A stretch of 64,000 nucleotides of DNA. Source: Patagioenas fasciata (lineage: Eukaryota; Chordata; Aves; Columbiformes; Columbidae). Below, piece by piece: positions 48,301 through 60,381 of the stretch; within the stretch, counting starts at the first letter, position 1, and every line of letters begins with the position of its first letter. A program made the translations under genes and the position numbers. Location of the stretch: positions 443,445-507,444 of the forward strand of contig NC_092541.1 of assembly GCF_037038585.1 (NCBI RefSeq), written 5' to 3'. Under the pieces are notes generated by a model. That model saw only the letters and a program-made list of their open reading frames with translations, had not been told where the DNA came from and ran no database searches.

Positions 48301-51300
48301 GCGGGCACATTTGGACGGGCGCTGTTCAGCGGGAAGCTGTGGAGACAATGGGGTGGCTGAACGGGGGAAGGCAGCCCAGCCAAATGTGCCTGAAGGGTCT
48401 GGTATTTTGAGATGCGGGACTGTCCAAGCAGGAGAACAAAGGCAGGGTATTGGTCATTATGGCTGCATTATTCTCAGGATTTCTCGGGGCTGTCAGAATT
48501 TGTTCTGGAGGAGTTTTTTGGGTATGTCGAAGATGTGACTGCTGGCTGGGAACAGAGAAAGATGTGGAGTTTAGTGGTTTGCCTCTGAGGCTCCATAATC
48601 AACCATTCAGGGGCTCCTGGGCTCGCTCTTTCAGTGTTTAGGTTTGTTTGCCCTTCTGCGGTGTGGAAGGTGGGTGTGGGCTGGCTGTGGGGTGTCCCTG
48701 CAGATGGTGAGGGCTGGCTGTGGGGTGTCCCTGCAGATGGTGAGGGCTGGCTGTGGGGTGTCCCTGCAGACGGGACGGGCAGGACGGTGGGTGTGGGCTG
48801 GCTGTGGGGTGTCCCTGCAGACGGGACGGGCAGGACGGTGGGTGTGGGCTGGCTGTGGGGTGTCCCTGCAGACGGGACGGGCAGGACGGTGGGTGTGGGC
48901 TGGCTGTGGGGTGTCCCTGCAGACGGGACGGGCAGGACGGTGGGTGAGGGCTGGCTGTGGGGTGTCCCTGCAGGTGGTAAGGGCTGGCTGTGGGGTGTCC
49001 CTGCAGACGGGACGGGCAGGACGGTGGGTGAGGGCTGGCTGTGGGGTGTCCCTGCAGGTGGTCAGGAGTGCGTGTCACACAAGTCTCTGGAGGAGTCTGG
49101 CTCACGTGCCCGTGCCCGCCTGAGCTCATACCGCTAAACGGGATCGCAAAGCAAGTGTTTAGTGAACTTTTCTGGAATAAGTTGTGCAGGAAGTCAGACT
49201 GAAAAATAAATATGGTCATTTTTTGCTTGAAATCTGTTTCTTGCGTGACCTTTTTCAGCCAGCCCTTGATTTCTTCCGTTTCAAAGAGGCCTCTTCTGTT
49301 CCCAGCTTCCTTTAGATCCTGCCAGGAGACAGACAGTTCCCTCTTCTATCTCTCTTCCCTTTTTAGTCCTGGCGCAGTGAGTGTGAGGAGGCAGGCTGAG
49401 TGTTTGTGTGGCACAGCATAATTTAATAAAGGTGATTTTCAAGCGGTAGCCTTACTTGTTAAAGCAAATTGCTGAATAGGTGTCTGCAGGGATCCCTGAC
49501 CCTCCGAACTGATGAAACCTGAGACCTAATTTGAGTGCTGGTGTCATTTTTCTTGTGTTTGCAGAGGACTATGAGGTGAACGCGAAGAAGTACTGGGATG
49601 AATTTTATAAGATCCATGAAAATGGCTTCTTCAAGGACAGGCACTGGCTGTTCACTGAGTTCCCTGAGCTGGCTCCTAACAGGAACCCAAGTCAAAACGG
49701 GGATTGTGTGCGTGAATTTAGTAACAAAGATGAATCCAACCAGGAAGGGCTGGGAAGCTGTGAAAATGGGCATTGTTCATTGGAAACTAGGGCAGAGAAT
49801 CAGCTAAACCTGACCAAAACCACACCTAAGATCTGCGCAGAGGAGCCGGCTGCGCAGGAGCATGGTGAGCTGAATCACAGCCACGGAGCTTACCCAGGGT
49901 CGTCTGCGTCTTATCGAATATTAGAGGTAATGGTTGTAGAACAGAGTCACACGTCACACAGTCCCTTGCATCAGTGTTAGGGTGAGTGGGACATAAAACA
50001 TATAGAATTGGAAACAGGGCATGATTGCCTTAAATCAGTAGAATTCAAAAAGCGGCTTAAAACTGGGTGAGATCTGTTGGGATTCTCTTGGTTCGGACTG
50101 TGAATTGGCAGAGCACACGGGCCATGAGAAGTTTCCGAGTTTAAAATACCAACTGTTACAATCAGATGTTGAAACAAACATTTAAAACTCATCTTTTGAA
50201 GAAGCTGATTCTTTCACTTGTCTGCATAAAGCTTTCCCCTGTAAATTATGCTTCGCGTGTTTGCGCAGACTCTTGTTTGCCTTGGGAGATGTGAAACAAA
50301 CAATGAAATGAAGAATCTAAAGATGCCGTTTGGTGTGTTCCTGGTGGCCATGTAATAGTGGAGAATCTCAGACCGATATGGGGCTTGTCCCCACAAAACT
50401 CTGTAGGACTTTTAAACGCTGGACTCCTGCCAGCTGGCGACAACCTTTGCCCTGTCACCTCTGCGTTGTTCACTGCAGATCTCACTGGTTTTGTTGAATC
50501 TTTGTGTTGAAAGCAAGTTCTGCCCTTCAGGGAGAGTCAACACAAACTGTCCTTCCCATTTTTTATTTAATCTGAGGCTCTGAGTGTTCCTCAGACTTTG
50601 ATGTTCTTGGATGGTTGTGATTCTCCTGCCTAAGCTGAGTGCTTTCAGTAATATCTGTCACCGCAAGCCAGCGGTGGTGTTTTCTGCTCAGTTTATTTCA
50701 TTTTGCTGATTCCTTCCGCATTCAGAAGCAGGTTCCCCAAACCCGGCTGTGTGAGCCGCCTTCTCTTCAAATGGGAGCAAGCAGAGCAATAAGAAGGCAG
50801 AATTCCTGTAGGCTTGGTTGTAACCTGAGGGAGAGCCGTCTAGCGAAGCAGGCTCTGGAACAGCAGCATGTAGTCGCAGCAAAGCTAACTCCGTTCTCCA
50901 TTGCTCTGATTTGCTGCGGAAGCAAATGCAGCCGATCCGCGGCTTTCGCCAAGGCTTTGGTGACTCATGCTGGCTGTTACGCTTGGGATTCCAACAATAA
51001 CAGTTTTCTGAAGAATAACAATGTATAGAAACCGTAAGATTTCTACGAGAACTGGCTTAGTGGTTTCCCACAAACGCTTGTGTGTAGCCCTGCTCCTCAG
51101 AGCTGAGCATGTTCAGATCTTGCAGCGAGATTTGCAACGGTCGCTGCTGCGCTCCCTCGTTACTTGTGAGTTGCTCTTTGTTCCATGGTTGTAGGGAGAT
51201 GATTTGAAATTAAGTGCATGGGACGTGCTGAAGAAATGATTTTCACTGCATGTACCTCTGCTTTCTTTGCACAGGTTGGCTGTGGTGCTGGAAATACGGT

Positions 51301-54300
51301 CTTCCCAATTTTACAAACCAATAAGTAAGTACTTGTCAGCAGGTTTTTACCTGCACGATACACCAGCCTCTGAAAAACGATTGGAAGAGTGTTGCCTGTG
51401 TTCTTAGTTGAGACAAACTCAGAGAAAGACCGGATGCAAACGGTACATTTGCCATCTGCAAGTTCACATGGTTGTGTTTCGAGCTTGGAAATGTTTGGTC
51501 TCAGAACACAACCACCATAATGTGGGTTTACGTGTCTCGTTCTGAAAGCATTTTCTTCCAGGTCTTAGCGCTGCTCCTTTTCCAGAAGGAAAAGTAAACA
51601 GGCAGCTCCATATGAGAATAACTGAGGGATAACGGAGCGACGTGTTCCGCCAGCTTTTGCACAGCACATTGCTGATAGATACAGACTGAAACCCAGGGTT
51701 TCTGGCTCCCCGTTCTGTGCTCTGTGTGTTTGAAGCCACTTCTGTAATTCCTGTGAGCACCTTTATATAAATGATGATAGTTTCTTTTATTTATTTCAGT
51801 GACCCGGGACTTTTTGTCTATTGCTGTGATTTTTCTACAACAGCCGTGGATCTCGTCCAGGTAAACTCACCGGTGATTCCAAAGATAGAAGCACACGGTG
51901 CCAATTGCACATTGACACAAAACTCTCACAGCTGCCACCAGCTGTCTAGTGGTGCTGGTGGCTTTCTGGATTCAGCCAGCCCTGATGCTGACCCCTGTCC
52001 TGGTAGATCAGGAAAACCAGCTGTCCAAATTGTAGAAATGAGGGAAGTCGGAGTTCTCAAAATGTCACGTTGGCAGCAGACTGCTCAGCCAGGTTTCTTT
52101 CCCTTGTGGCTGGCAGCACTTGGCCAAATCCAGCGCTCTGTTCGCTGAGCAACTGCTGAACCTTGAAAACGTTTGGGCTGTTTTTTAACAGGAGCTGAGG
52201 CTGGGTTGGGTTTGCGTGTGCGTTACTGTCCCTGCAGCTCTGGGAATGTGGCCTCGTTGCTCCTGCACAGACAGCTGAGGAGAGGTGCTGCTGTCTGCAG
52301 AGCAGGAGGCTGGAATTCAGCCCAAGGACAAACGCTGCTAATACAGAGAACAGAGAACAGTTAAAATATGAAATATAATGACTTAATGAGGCGAGAAGGG
52401 GAGCACAGCGGCAGAGACAGGATGTCGGTCCATCCTCTTAAGCTGGCACAGGCACTGTTTGTGGAGGCTCCTGCCATCTGTAGCAGCAGCTTTAGAAAGA
52501 CACACAACTTCTTTTACAAGTGTCAGTGTTTTTAAGAGCACAAGTTCAGGCAGCCAGGTTTGGGGTTGAGGGAATAGTCTGTGTGTAGTTCAAATGAATA
52601 TTGATTTCAGTGATACAGAGAGGGGCCTGACACACTTCTGTAAAGATTTCCTGCTTAAGAGTGTAAATCCCTCACTTTCTGCCACTGTTAGTGGAAAATG
52701 TGACCTCAAAACTTCAATAATCCCCCAATCCAGTTGGGATTTTTGGCCGTGCTGATGGTCTGAATGTAACAAGTCCAAAACTCTCTGTAAATGTTTTCAC
52801 ATTTCACCCTTGTTCCTCATCAGACCAGGGAACCACCTGACCCCGTCTGCCCTACTCCAGTGAGGCTGAAACACTTCTGAACACACCACTTGAGTGTGTG
52901 AAAGTTAAAATGCTCCCGTGTCCAGATAAGACTGATATCAAGGTCTGCTGCTAATGCTCTGATTTCTTTCCCCTTAAACACAGAACAATGCAGAATTCGA
53001 TTCTTCTCGCTGCTTTGCGTTTGTCCACGACCTGTGCAGTGACCAAAGTCCTTTCCCGATGCCAGATGGGAGTCTCGACATTGTTATTCTTATCTTTGTC
53101 CTCTCAGCAATTCTCCCGGAGAAGTAAGTTTTAATAATTCCGCCTGATTTCAGAAGGTAGTGCGTATAGAACTGGGGTTCTTTAACCTTTCTTGATGTGG
53201 AGGGATCTGCTATTAAAGTTTTTCTGTGTCTGGTCCAGTTTTCCATTAAGCTTCTGGAAATGAATGTGCAGGTGTTTTCTGTTGTCACAAATTCCGGTGC
53301 AGGCCAGGGGGATTTGGGGGTGCTGGGTGGTTACAGGTGGCGTCTTGCTGCGCTCACAGTGGCGCCCCCGTTCTGAACCCAGCACCCGTTTGTGTAAAAT
53401 GTGAGGTTGTGAGGCTCCAAGATGAGATTAATTTCGCATGTGGAGGTGGCAAGAAGGGAGGGGACAGGGTCAGAAAACTGTTGAGGAAAGTGCTGTGACC
53501 TGGGTGTGACAGTGTGTGACAACCTGCACCGGTCGCTCTTTCCTGTTCCCTTTGGTTTTATTTCACAGCATTTTTCAAGTTCAGTTATTACTTGTTTTAC
53601 AGAAACCAGTGGAGATACTGTTGTAATTAGTGAGAGAGAGCAGTTCATCGCTGCCGTGGCAAGCTGGGTTCTCATTGTACAAAAAAACCCTGAACAAACC
53701 AACAAACAAACCCTACAAACACCAGCACTGAGTGTGAGGAACAGGGCAGCCAAACAAGCCACCTGTGTCTGAGAGAGCTCAGAAAAGTGCTGTCTTCTGG
53801 TAGCTTTTGTATCAAGTTGAAACATATATAAAATGTATGCCCTCTTTTAGGAAAACAGGCTGAGGAAACAAGCGTCATTTTGCAGAGCGATGAGTCCTTC
53901 TGGTTTGTTTTTCCCTCAGGATGCAGTGCGTCGTTAACAGGCTCAGTCGCCTTCTGAAACCAGGAGGAATGGTTTTGTTACGGGATTACGGCCGGTACGA
54001 TCTGGCCCAGCTTCGCTTTAAGAAAGGTATTTTCTTCTCCCTGGGGTAGTCTTGCCAGATCCCTAGCAGATGGTGGTTCTCTGGAGTTACCGGCTCCCTC
54101 GTTTAGGAGGCAGCTCATTAGTTCAGCTTGTGCTGGGAGAAGTGCATCTTGTCTTTACGTGCCGCTGGATGGCAGTTGTTGATTTTTACGTGATAGCTGG
54201 TAACTGTTTAAATGCCTCTTGCCCTTAGGCCAATGTCTGTCTGATAACTTCTATGTGAGAGGTGATGGCACCAGGGTCTACTTCTTCACACAAGGTAGGA

Positions 54301-56011
54301 GGCTGGAAAACATCCTCTGACTCTCCTCACCTCTTTTTCTCTCTGTGCCCTCGAGTTTCCCCACTAGCTCTTTCCAGCCTTTCTTCCAGCAGTGTCAAAT
54401 GTACCTGGGCTTGTCACTTGCTCATCCAAATATGGCAGGGTGAATCCCTTTTCACAGAATCAGAGAACAGTTTGGGTTGAAGGGACCTTAAAGCTCCCCC
54501 AGTGCCCCCCTGCCATGACAGGGACATCTTCACCAGCTCAGGGTGCTCAGAGCCCCGTCCAGCCTGGCCTGGGATGTCTCCAGGGATGGTTCATCCACCA
54601 CCTCTCTGGGAACCTGGGCCAGGCTCTCACCACCCACATTGTAAAAATGTCTTTCCTCATGTCTGAATCTTTCCTCCTTCAGTTTAGAGCTATTACCCAG
54701 CTTTTAGAGAAAACCAGTGTGTTTGGTACACCGGGAGGGGTGGGATTGGAGGAGCTCTCCTTGAATCTCGTTGCCTGTGGAGGATGGAGTGAGATGGACA
54801 CCACCTGAAGGAACTTTTCTAGACTTCAGTGTTCTCCTGCGAGGAGATAAGAAGGGTGTGGTTGAGTGTGGAGCTGAGGCAGCCTCTCCAGTTCTGCTGC
54901 TGCGTGGTGTTGAGCAGGGGTTGTATCCTCCCTTATCGCCAGCTGCACCTCCAGTCACTCCCACCGCGGACCCCTCTGCATGGACACCTTCAGAGCAGTG
55001 GCACAACTGCAGCCAGCTCTTCCCTTCCCCACCGCACAGGTCTTGTTTGTCACAACAAAATGAATGTTCCGTGCGTGTTTGGCAAATGCTCCGTAATGGC
55101 GAGCATCTGATAAAGAGCGCAAGCTGGGACCTGTTAGCCCTTTTCTGCAGAAGCTCCACACGAATCACGTGCTGCCGGGCCGCAGCTGAACGGGCGCTGT
55201 GCTGCGCTGCAGGACTGGCTCTGGTTTGCCCGCGGCCAGTGCGCCAGGCACTGGGGTTCTGGTTTCCTTGGTCAGGAATTCCTGCCGCTGCCGGTGCCAC
55301 AGCCTCCGGGGCTCTTGGTGCTTTGATTGGGCCCCAGCAGGGTGTGGTTTCGTAAAGGATTTCTTTTTCCCCCCAACTTAACCTTAATGAATCCCATTCC
55401 CCTCCAGCCCATACAGCGTGGATCTTATTGCCACCATTTAGAAGCATAGGTCTGGTCCCCTTCTTTGCTCTTGCGGGCTCTGAAATTCCTCTGGGGGCAG
55501 GGGGGGAAGAAATGGATACGTCCCTACTCGCCAGAAGATGCTCCCTTAATTGCTTACTGGAGGCGATACCCATGTCTGAAACTCCTGCTGTTTTCTCTTT
55601 GTCGAGTCTCTGTAATTCTAGTTCTCCAAGTAATTCTTTGCTTCCTTAGTAATAGAAGGTAAACTCAAGGGAAACTAGAGAAACTGTGATCTTAATCCCC
55701 ATAGCACAGTAATTAAATCCTGTCTGATGTTTGCATTTCCCTGCAAAGCGAGACCATGGGTTTCCTCGGCTCCATCATCCAACATAGTCTGTCCCTCGGT
55801 GTGAGCGGTGGCAGGCAGATGCGAGCCGTGGCGTCCTCCATCTCCTTCTCTGCTTCCAGGTGAGTTAGATGAGCTCTTCACAACAGCTGGGCTGCAGAAA
55901 ATCCAGAATCTGGTTGATCAGCGATTGCAGGTGAACCGTGGGAAACAAATGACGATGTATCGAGTGTGGATCCAGTGCAAGTACCGCAAGCCTGCCGCCC
56001 CTCAGCTGTGA
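45338..56011 (+). CDS. METTL2A: METTL2A tRNA (cytosine-3) methyltransferase, nine coding exons
   Basis: METTL2 enzymes use S-adenosylmethionine to make 3-methylcytidine at position 32 of tRNA-Thr and, with DALRD3, some tRNA-Arg. Coding exons are 45338-45426, 47003-47094, 49565-49926, 51275-51324, 51800-51860, 52984-53123, 53920-54026, 54229-54294 and 55860-56011. All have GT-AG introns and matching phases, and together they encode 372 residues (human about 378). Visible features: [18 protein letters not shown] at the N-terminus; the family block [20 protein letters not shown] at 68-87; a variable acidic linker at about 97-170; SAM-binding motif I ending in [11 protein letters not shown] at 182-192, split by the exon 3/4 junction; acidic motif CCDFS at 206-210; [17 protein letters not shown] in exon 7; and the C-terminal [21 protein letters not shown]. 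Frame and motifs look intact. The linker differs most from human. METTL2B is primate-specific, so METTL2A is the right name. Confidence 0.97.
45427..49564 (+). other. METTL2A: METTL2A introns 1 and 2
   Basis: Intron 1 (45,427-47,002) falls from CpG-island composition to AT-rich sequence. Intron 2 (47,095-49,564) is AT-rich except for the 51-bp minisatellite at 48,657-49,062. No other repeat or hidden exon was recognised. Confidence 0.6.
48657..49062. repeat. 51-bp intronic minisatellite with 33-bp sub-units
   Basis: Units share GGCTGGCTGTGGGGTGTCCC followed by TGCAGA. Full units are 51 bp and include GACGGGACGGGCAGGACGGT; shorter 33-bp units lack that block. The two types are interspersed, with short ones first and full ones in the middle. 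Each copy holds a TCCCTGCAG step resembling a 3' splice site, and several hold GGTGAGGG resembling a donor. The array is in METTL2A intron 2, between exons 47003-47094 and 49565-49926. Confidence 0.93.
49927..54228 (+). other. METTL2A: METTL2A introns 3 to 7
   Basis: These introns are AT-rich unique sequence with no repeat array, mobile element or extra exon that I could recognise. The longest without a coding exon are intron 3 (49,927-51,274) and intron 5 (51,861-52,983). Confidence 0.55.
54455..54710 (-). mobile_element. CR1 LINE fragment in METTL2A intron 8
   Basis: Starting with CAGAATCAGAGAACAGTTTG and continuing through GGGTTGAAGGGACCTTAAAG, CAGCCTGGCCTGGGATGTCT and AAAAATGTCTTTCCTCATGT, this is the classic 3' end of avian CR1 in reverse orientation, with the remains of its short terminal tail at 54,455. 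It is 5'-truncated and carries no enzyme frame. Its similarity to the remembered consensus is higher than that of the copy at 15,036, so it is probably younger. Confidence 0.9.
54711..55859 (+). other. METTL2A: Rest of METTL2A intron 8
   Basis: Unique sequence between the CR1 fragment and the last coding exon. A minus-strand open frame of 289 codons (54,704-55,573) overlaps it, but it begins inside the CR1 copy and resembles no known protein, so I treat it as chance. Confidence 0.55.
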
Positions 56012-57950
56012 GGAGACGGGACACGCGTTTTAGGTTGGAGCCTCTTCCTGGCCGTGTGCAGTCTCCTCCTGCCGAGATGTGGGTTCACCGAGTCCGGCGC
56101 ACACAGGACCTCAGTGCCTTTTCCATCACTTCAAGTGAGTTTTGCTAAGGACAAATGCTCTAAAAAGAGACCAAGCAGTAATTTAGGTGTCTTGCTACTG
56201 GTCTGAGGTTTTTAAAATTATTTATGGTTTTAGTGACTTAAGAAATGGTCATGTTGTCCTACAGCAGCCGAGCAAGTTGAATAGCGTGTCACTCTTACTC
56301 TGGATTTCCACATGAAACAGAAGAGCTTTGACCTTACCTCGTGTTGTGTGCTCTTGTCTGCAGAACGAAAACCATAGAACTGGTAAATCTGTTCTTTGCA
56401 ACTGGTCGCCAGGCCTCCTGGGTTCCTTAGCCAACTCATCTCGTGCAGCTCTCTTCGGGTTTGTGCAAATCCGCACGTTAAAATACTCCGATCCAGGGCG
56501 TGAACTCCTGCACGCTCCTTTCTCTGGGCCAGCTTCCCCATGGGCTGCACGGGTTTGTTTCCACACTCAGTGTGTGAAGTGTGGATGTGAGGAGGTCGAT
56601 CAGGGCTGCATGGAAAACTAAATCTGGCTTTCCCTCAGCTTCAAGCGGCTTCTTCCCTCCTGAGAGGAGCCTCGTTGGGAGGGTTGGTCTGTGTTTACAG
56701 ACCTTCACGCGGGGGCTGAATATACGTGCAGAAATACGGATGCAGTAACTCCAGCTTTACAATAGGATGTTGGTTTAATTTTCCTCTTACACAAATCTCA
56801 GAGCGGTTTGTTTAATTGAGGCTTTCAAAAGCCCTGTAAGGTAAGGGTGTTATTATGCCCGTTTTATGCAGGAGGAAGAGAAGCAGGAGGCAAATCCTGC
56901 CGAGCGTAATGCCCTCTTGTATTCGAGGAAAGCGGCAGCCAGTGAGGACAGGAAAGGGTTTTCTGACACGTGAAGGAGAATCGCGTTGTTTCGGGTGGAT
57001 GTGGAATGGTGAAAGTGATACTGAGCAAAACGCTGTTAGGAAATTATAACCCCGTAGGGTTTCTTTTGGTAGAACATGGGAAAGGATGGATGGCGATGTG
57101 GTGCCTGGCAAGGTGTGGGAGAGGAGGAAGAGCCTTGCCGAGCTTCCTCCAAAAAGCAGGAAAATTAGATCACAGTGACCCACCCACCACCCTGAAACAC
57201 AAAAACCATGCAAGCGGTGGAGTGGTTTTGGCGTCTGATTCCTGCACCGCTCCCTTTAAAGGTGGGGGTGTTCACAGGGGCAGTGGGGGCCGGGACAGCC
57301 GAGGGTACAGGACATCGGTCCCATCTTGGGTTTAACAGCTCCCGGATCTTCTCATCCCTCCACCCCAAACCAGGCAAACACGCACATGAAGTTTGTAGCA
57401 CCCTGAGCAAGGTGAACTGCCAGCGGCGCTCAGTACGCTGCCCTGAGTGGCTGTGATAGTTTACCCGACGGAATATTTGCTCTGGGAGTTTTTTCTTTAA
57501 AAAACAAACAAAACAACAAAACACACACAAGCACTCTTTCTTTCTTTCTTTATTTCACGAACTCCTGCCGCTGGTTGTGCTGAGATGTGACTGACGCAGC
57601 GGGAGCTGGGGCTGGAGCCTCTCTACTGAAAATAAAGAATTAAAACCCAGATGAAAGCACAGGGAGCAGCTTGCGAGAGCACGCGAGCTCTTCGAAAGCC
57701 GTTTGCGACACCGCGTTAGCAAATAACGCCGAGCTCCCAGTATGATAAATTAACGATTTTTAAATAACACAACTTTCCCCCCTTTCCCCATCGCCTTGCG
57801 TGAGGTTTGTTCCGCCGGCTCTTCCCACGCCATCGCTTTTTGCCGAGCTGGGGGGGTCCCCGTTCGCTCGTAGGGGTGCTCGTGGGAGCACGGAGGTGAT
57901 GGGCGCCCCCCAACGTTCTATTCCCGAGCTCCGGGAACCTCTATCCGCTC
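56012..57950 (+). other. METTL2A: METTL2A 3'UTR and METTL2A-TLK2 spacer
   Basis: After the METTL2A stop the sequence is unique and moderately AT-rich, with short overlapping open frames only. A canonical AATAAA at 57,631-57,636 is the first clear polyadenylation signal I noticed on the plus strand, which would give a 3'UTR of about 1.6 kb; earlier non-canonical signals are possible. A short TTTC microsatellite lies at about 57,536-57,552. Confidence 0.5.
57631..57636 (+). terminator. METTL2A: Candidate polyadenylation signal of METTL2A
   Basis: A perfect AATAAA is followed by GAATTAAAACCC in AT-rich context. It is 1.6 kb past the stop codon, so its assignment to METTL2A is tentative. Confidence 0.4.
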
Positions 57951-58555
57951 CCCTCGCTCATCCGCGCCTGCCTCCCTCCCTCATCCGCGCCTGCCTCCCC
58001 TCGCTCATCCGCGCCTGCCTCCCCTCGCTGCTCCGCGCCTGCCTCCCTCCCTCATCCGCGCCTGCCTCCCCTCGCTCATCCGCGCCTGCCTCCCTCGCTC
58101 ATCCGCGCCTGGCTCCCCTCGCTCATCCGCGCCTGCCTCCCCTCGCTCATCCGCGCCTGCCTCCCCTCGCTGCTCCGCGCCTGCCTCCCTCGCTCATCCG
58201 CGCCTGCCTCCCTCGCTGCTCCGCGCCTGCCTCCCCTCGCTCATCCGCGCCTGCCTCCCCTCGCTCATCCGCGCCTGCCTCCCCTCGCTGCTCCGCGCCT
58301 GCCTCCCTCCCTCATCCGCGCCTGCCTCCCTCGCTGCTCCGCGCCTGCCTCCCCTCGCTGCTCCGCGCCTGCCTCCCTCGCTCATCCGCGCCTGCCTCCC
58401 TCGCTCATCCGCGCCTGCCTCCCCTCGCTCATCCGCGCCTGCCTCCCTCGCTCATCCGCGCCTGCCTCCCTCGCTCATCCGCGCCTGCCTCCCTCGCTGC
58501 TCCGCGCCTGCCTCCCTCGCTGATCCGCTGCTCCGCGCCTGCCTCCCCTCGGACG
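57951..58555. repeat. 23-24-bp minisatellite upstream of TLK2
   Basis: About 25 copies of CTCATCCGCGCCTGCCTCCC followed by TCG, with variants that replace TCATCC by TGCTCC and lose one C. Alternation of 23- and 24-bp units keeps no single frame, yet a plus-strand frame of 323 codons happens to stay open. The strand asymmetry is extreme: the plus strand is C/T-rich and the minus strand G/A-rich. Confidence 0.93.
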
Positions 58556-59104
58556 GGCCCGGCCGCTTCCCCCCCCAGCACATCCACGTATTTTCAGCGC
58601 CCCCCCGCTTGTTTGCTTTGCAGAAAGCTGATTCAGCCCAAAGCCGAGCGGGCCGCACCGCCCGGCAGCGCCGTTCTGCGCGCTGCCCCCGCCGCCGGGA
58701 GGGGGGCGAGCGAACCGCGGCGCGATCGCTCGTTCGGCAGCCAGGAGGAGCTTTTGTTTTTATTATTTTAATTGTTTTTTGGTTGCTTTTTTGTGAGTGT
58801 GGCGGCTGCCCACAACACGGCACCTGGGGGTGTCATGGGGTCCCCAGGGAGGGCAGGGGTGTGATTTGGGGGGGTGTGGGGTGCCCTCCCCTGCGGGGAG
58901 ATGAGGGTTTGGGATTGAGGCCGTGGAAGATGGAGACTGGGGAGGGGGTGAAGAATTGGGTGGGTGCAAGGACACCCTGGGAAGGGGGGTCAGGTCAGCC
59001 TCTGTTCCCCTGAGGGTTTAAATGCCCCCGGGTCTGCCCTGGCCCCCTTTGTCCTTGTAGCCCCCACTGACCCGTCCACACCCCAGACCCCCATGGGCAT
59101 CCTG
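58556..59104. other. Spacer between two tandem arrays
   Basis: GC-rich unique sequence with a short AT-rich tract at 58,755-58,795 (TTTTGTTTTTATTATTTTAA). No exon or regulatory motif of note was recognised. Confidence 0.5.
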
Positions 59105-59480
59105 ACCCCCATGGTCCATCCTGACCCTCTGCCCCCCCCCAATCTCATGTCCCCCCAAGGCCCGACCTCCATGGTCCATCCTGACCCTCTGCCCCCCCAA
59201 ATCTCCTGTCCCCCCCAGGCCCGACCTCCATGGTCCATCCTGACCCTCTGCCCCCCCACATCTCCTGTCCCCCCCAGGCCCGACCTCCATGGTCCATCCT
59301 GACCCTCTGCCCCCCCAAATCTCCTGTCCCCCCCAGGCCCGACCTCCATGGTCCATCCTGACCCTCTGCCCCCCCAAATCTCCTGTCCCCCCCCGGCCTG
59401 CCCTGACCCCCAGATGTGTCCGCACCCCAGATCCCCATGGTCCACCCTGACCCCAATGGTCCATCCTGACCCTCTGCCCC
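59105..59480. repeat. 59-bp minisatellite near the TLK2 promoter
   Basis: ATGGTCCATCCTGACCCTCTG recurs at 59,111, 59,171, 59,230, 59,289 and 59,348, spaced 59-60 bp, with degenerate copies near 59,437 and 59,455. The poly-C runs in each unit would make the minus strand rich in G tracts. The minus-strand open frames of up to 359 codons across it are by-products. Confidence 0.9.
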
Positions 59481-59677
59481 CCGCAATCTCCGGTCCCCCC
59501 CAGGCCTGCCCTGACCCCCAGGCCCTCCTGACCCCCCCCCGTACCTGCTGTCCCCCCACCCCAGCCCCTCCCTGCGCGCAGGCCACGCCCCTCCCGAGGC
59601 CACGCCCCCCCCCGCTGACCTGCCCCCCCTTCCCCCGCGCTGACCTGCCCTCCCCGCCCCTCCCGCCGCCGTGCAAA

Positions 59678-59687
59678 TCTCGCGAGA
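59678..59687. promoter_or_regulatory. TLK2: TCTCGCGAGA promoter element
   Basis: A perfect 10-bp palindrome in the CpG island. This sequence is known to drive housekeeping promoters, and its binding by BANP is blocked by CpG methylation. The TLK2 transcription start is probably within about 100 bp. Confidence 0.65.
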
Positions 59688-59719
59688 CTCCGCGCGCTTT
59701 CACTAGTGTGTGTTGCACC

Positions 59720-60381
59720 AATCGATCCGGGCCGGGCCGGGCCCAGCGCCGCGGGGAGGGGGCGAGACCGGCCCCGGCACCTGCCCGCGCCCCGCGCCGC
59801 CCCCGCCGGCCGGCCCAGGGGTCCCCGCAGCCCCGTGCCCCCACGCTCCCCTCCACTCGCGCTCCCCACCTGCCCAGGCGTCGCCGCCGCCCGCCGAGCC
59901 CTCCCTTGGGCCTTTGTCCTGCCGCGAGGCCTCGCGGCTGCCGCCGGCCTGCGCGCACCCCGGCCGGGCGAGGTTTCTTACGCGAGGCCGGGGATCCGCG
60001 GCCTAGCCATCCTTTCTCATCCTCTTCCCCGCCCCGGAGCCGGGCGAGGAGCGAGCCCCCACCTTCCACCCCGCCACCCCCTCCGCCCTGCTGCTGCCGC
60101 CCCCCTCCCCTCCGCCCTTCTCCCGCGCGTGGAGCCCGGGTGCCCGCAGCGGCTGCGGTGCCGGGCTCACGAGAGGCCGCGGAGCCGCCCCTGGCCTCCC
60201 CCTCCCGCCCGTGCCGCCGCTGCCGCCGCCGCAGCAGGTTCCCTCCCTCCTCCTCCTCCTCCTCCTCCTGCTCCTGCCCCCGGCGGCGGCGGGATCCGAG
60301 CGGGGCCCCGGGAGCGCTCGGCCCGGGCAGGAGGGGAGAGGAGCAGCGGCGGGGCGGCGGCAGCAGGAGCAGCAGCGCCAG
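59720..60381 (+). other. TLK2: Probable TLK2 5'UTR exon 1
   Basis: A non-coding first exon is inferred because the first coding exon begins only two or eight bases... after an acceptor at about 62,402, so the 5'UTR must continue upstream. A strong donor, CGCCAG/GTGAGAGAG, lies at 60,381/60,382 in the CpG island and is the best candidate end. The start is a guess from the TCTCGCGAGA element. The exon would contain eight CCT triplets at 60,246-60,269. Confidence 0.4.
60246..60269 (+). repeat. TLK2: CCT trinucleotide run, 8 units
   Basis: Eight uninterrupted CCT triplets, followed by an interrupted GCTCCTG continuation. It lies in the probable TLK2 5'UTR and could be length-variable between individuals. 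Confidence 0.9.

Noticed and set aside
57800-58771. 323-codon frame across the 23-24-bp array
   Set aside because: Low-complexity translation of a tandem repeat, with no splice sites or domain.
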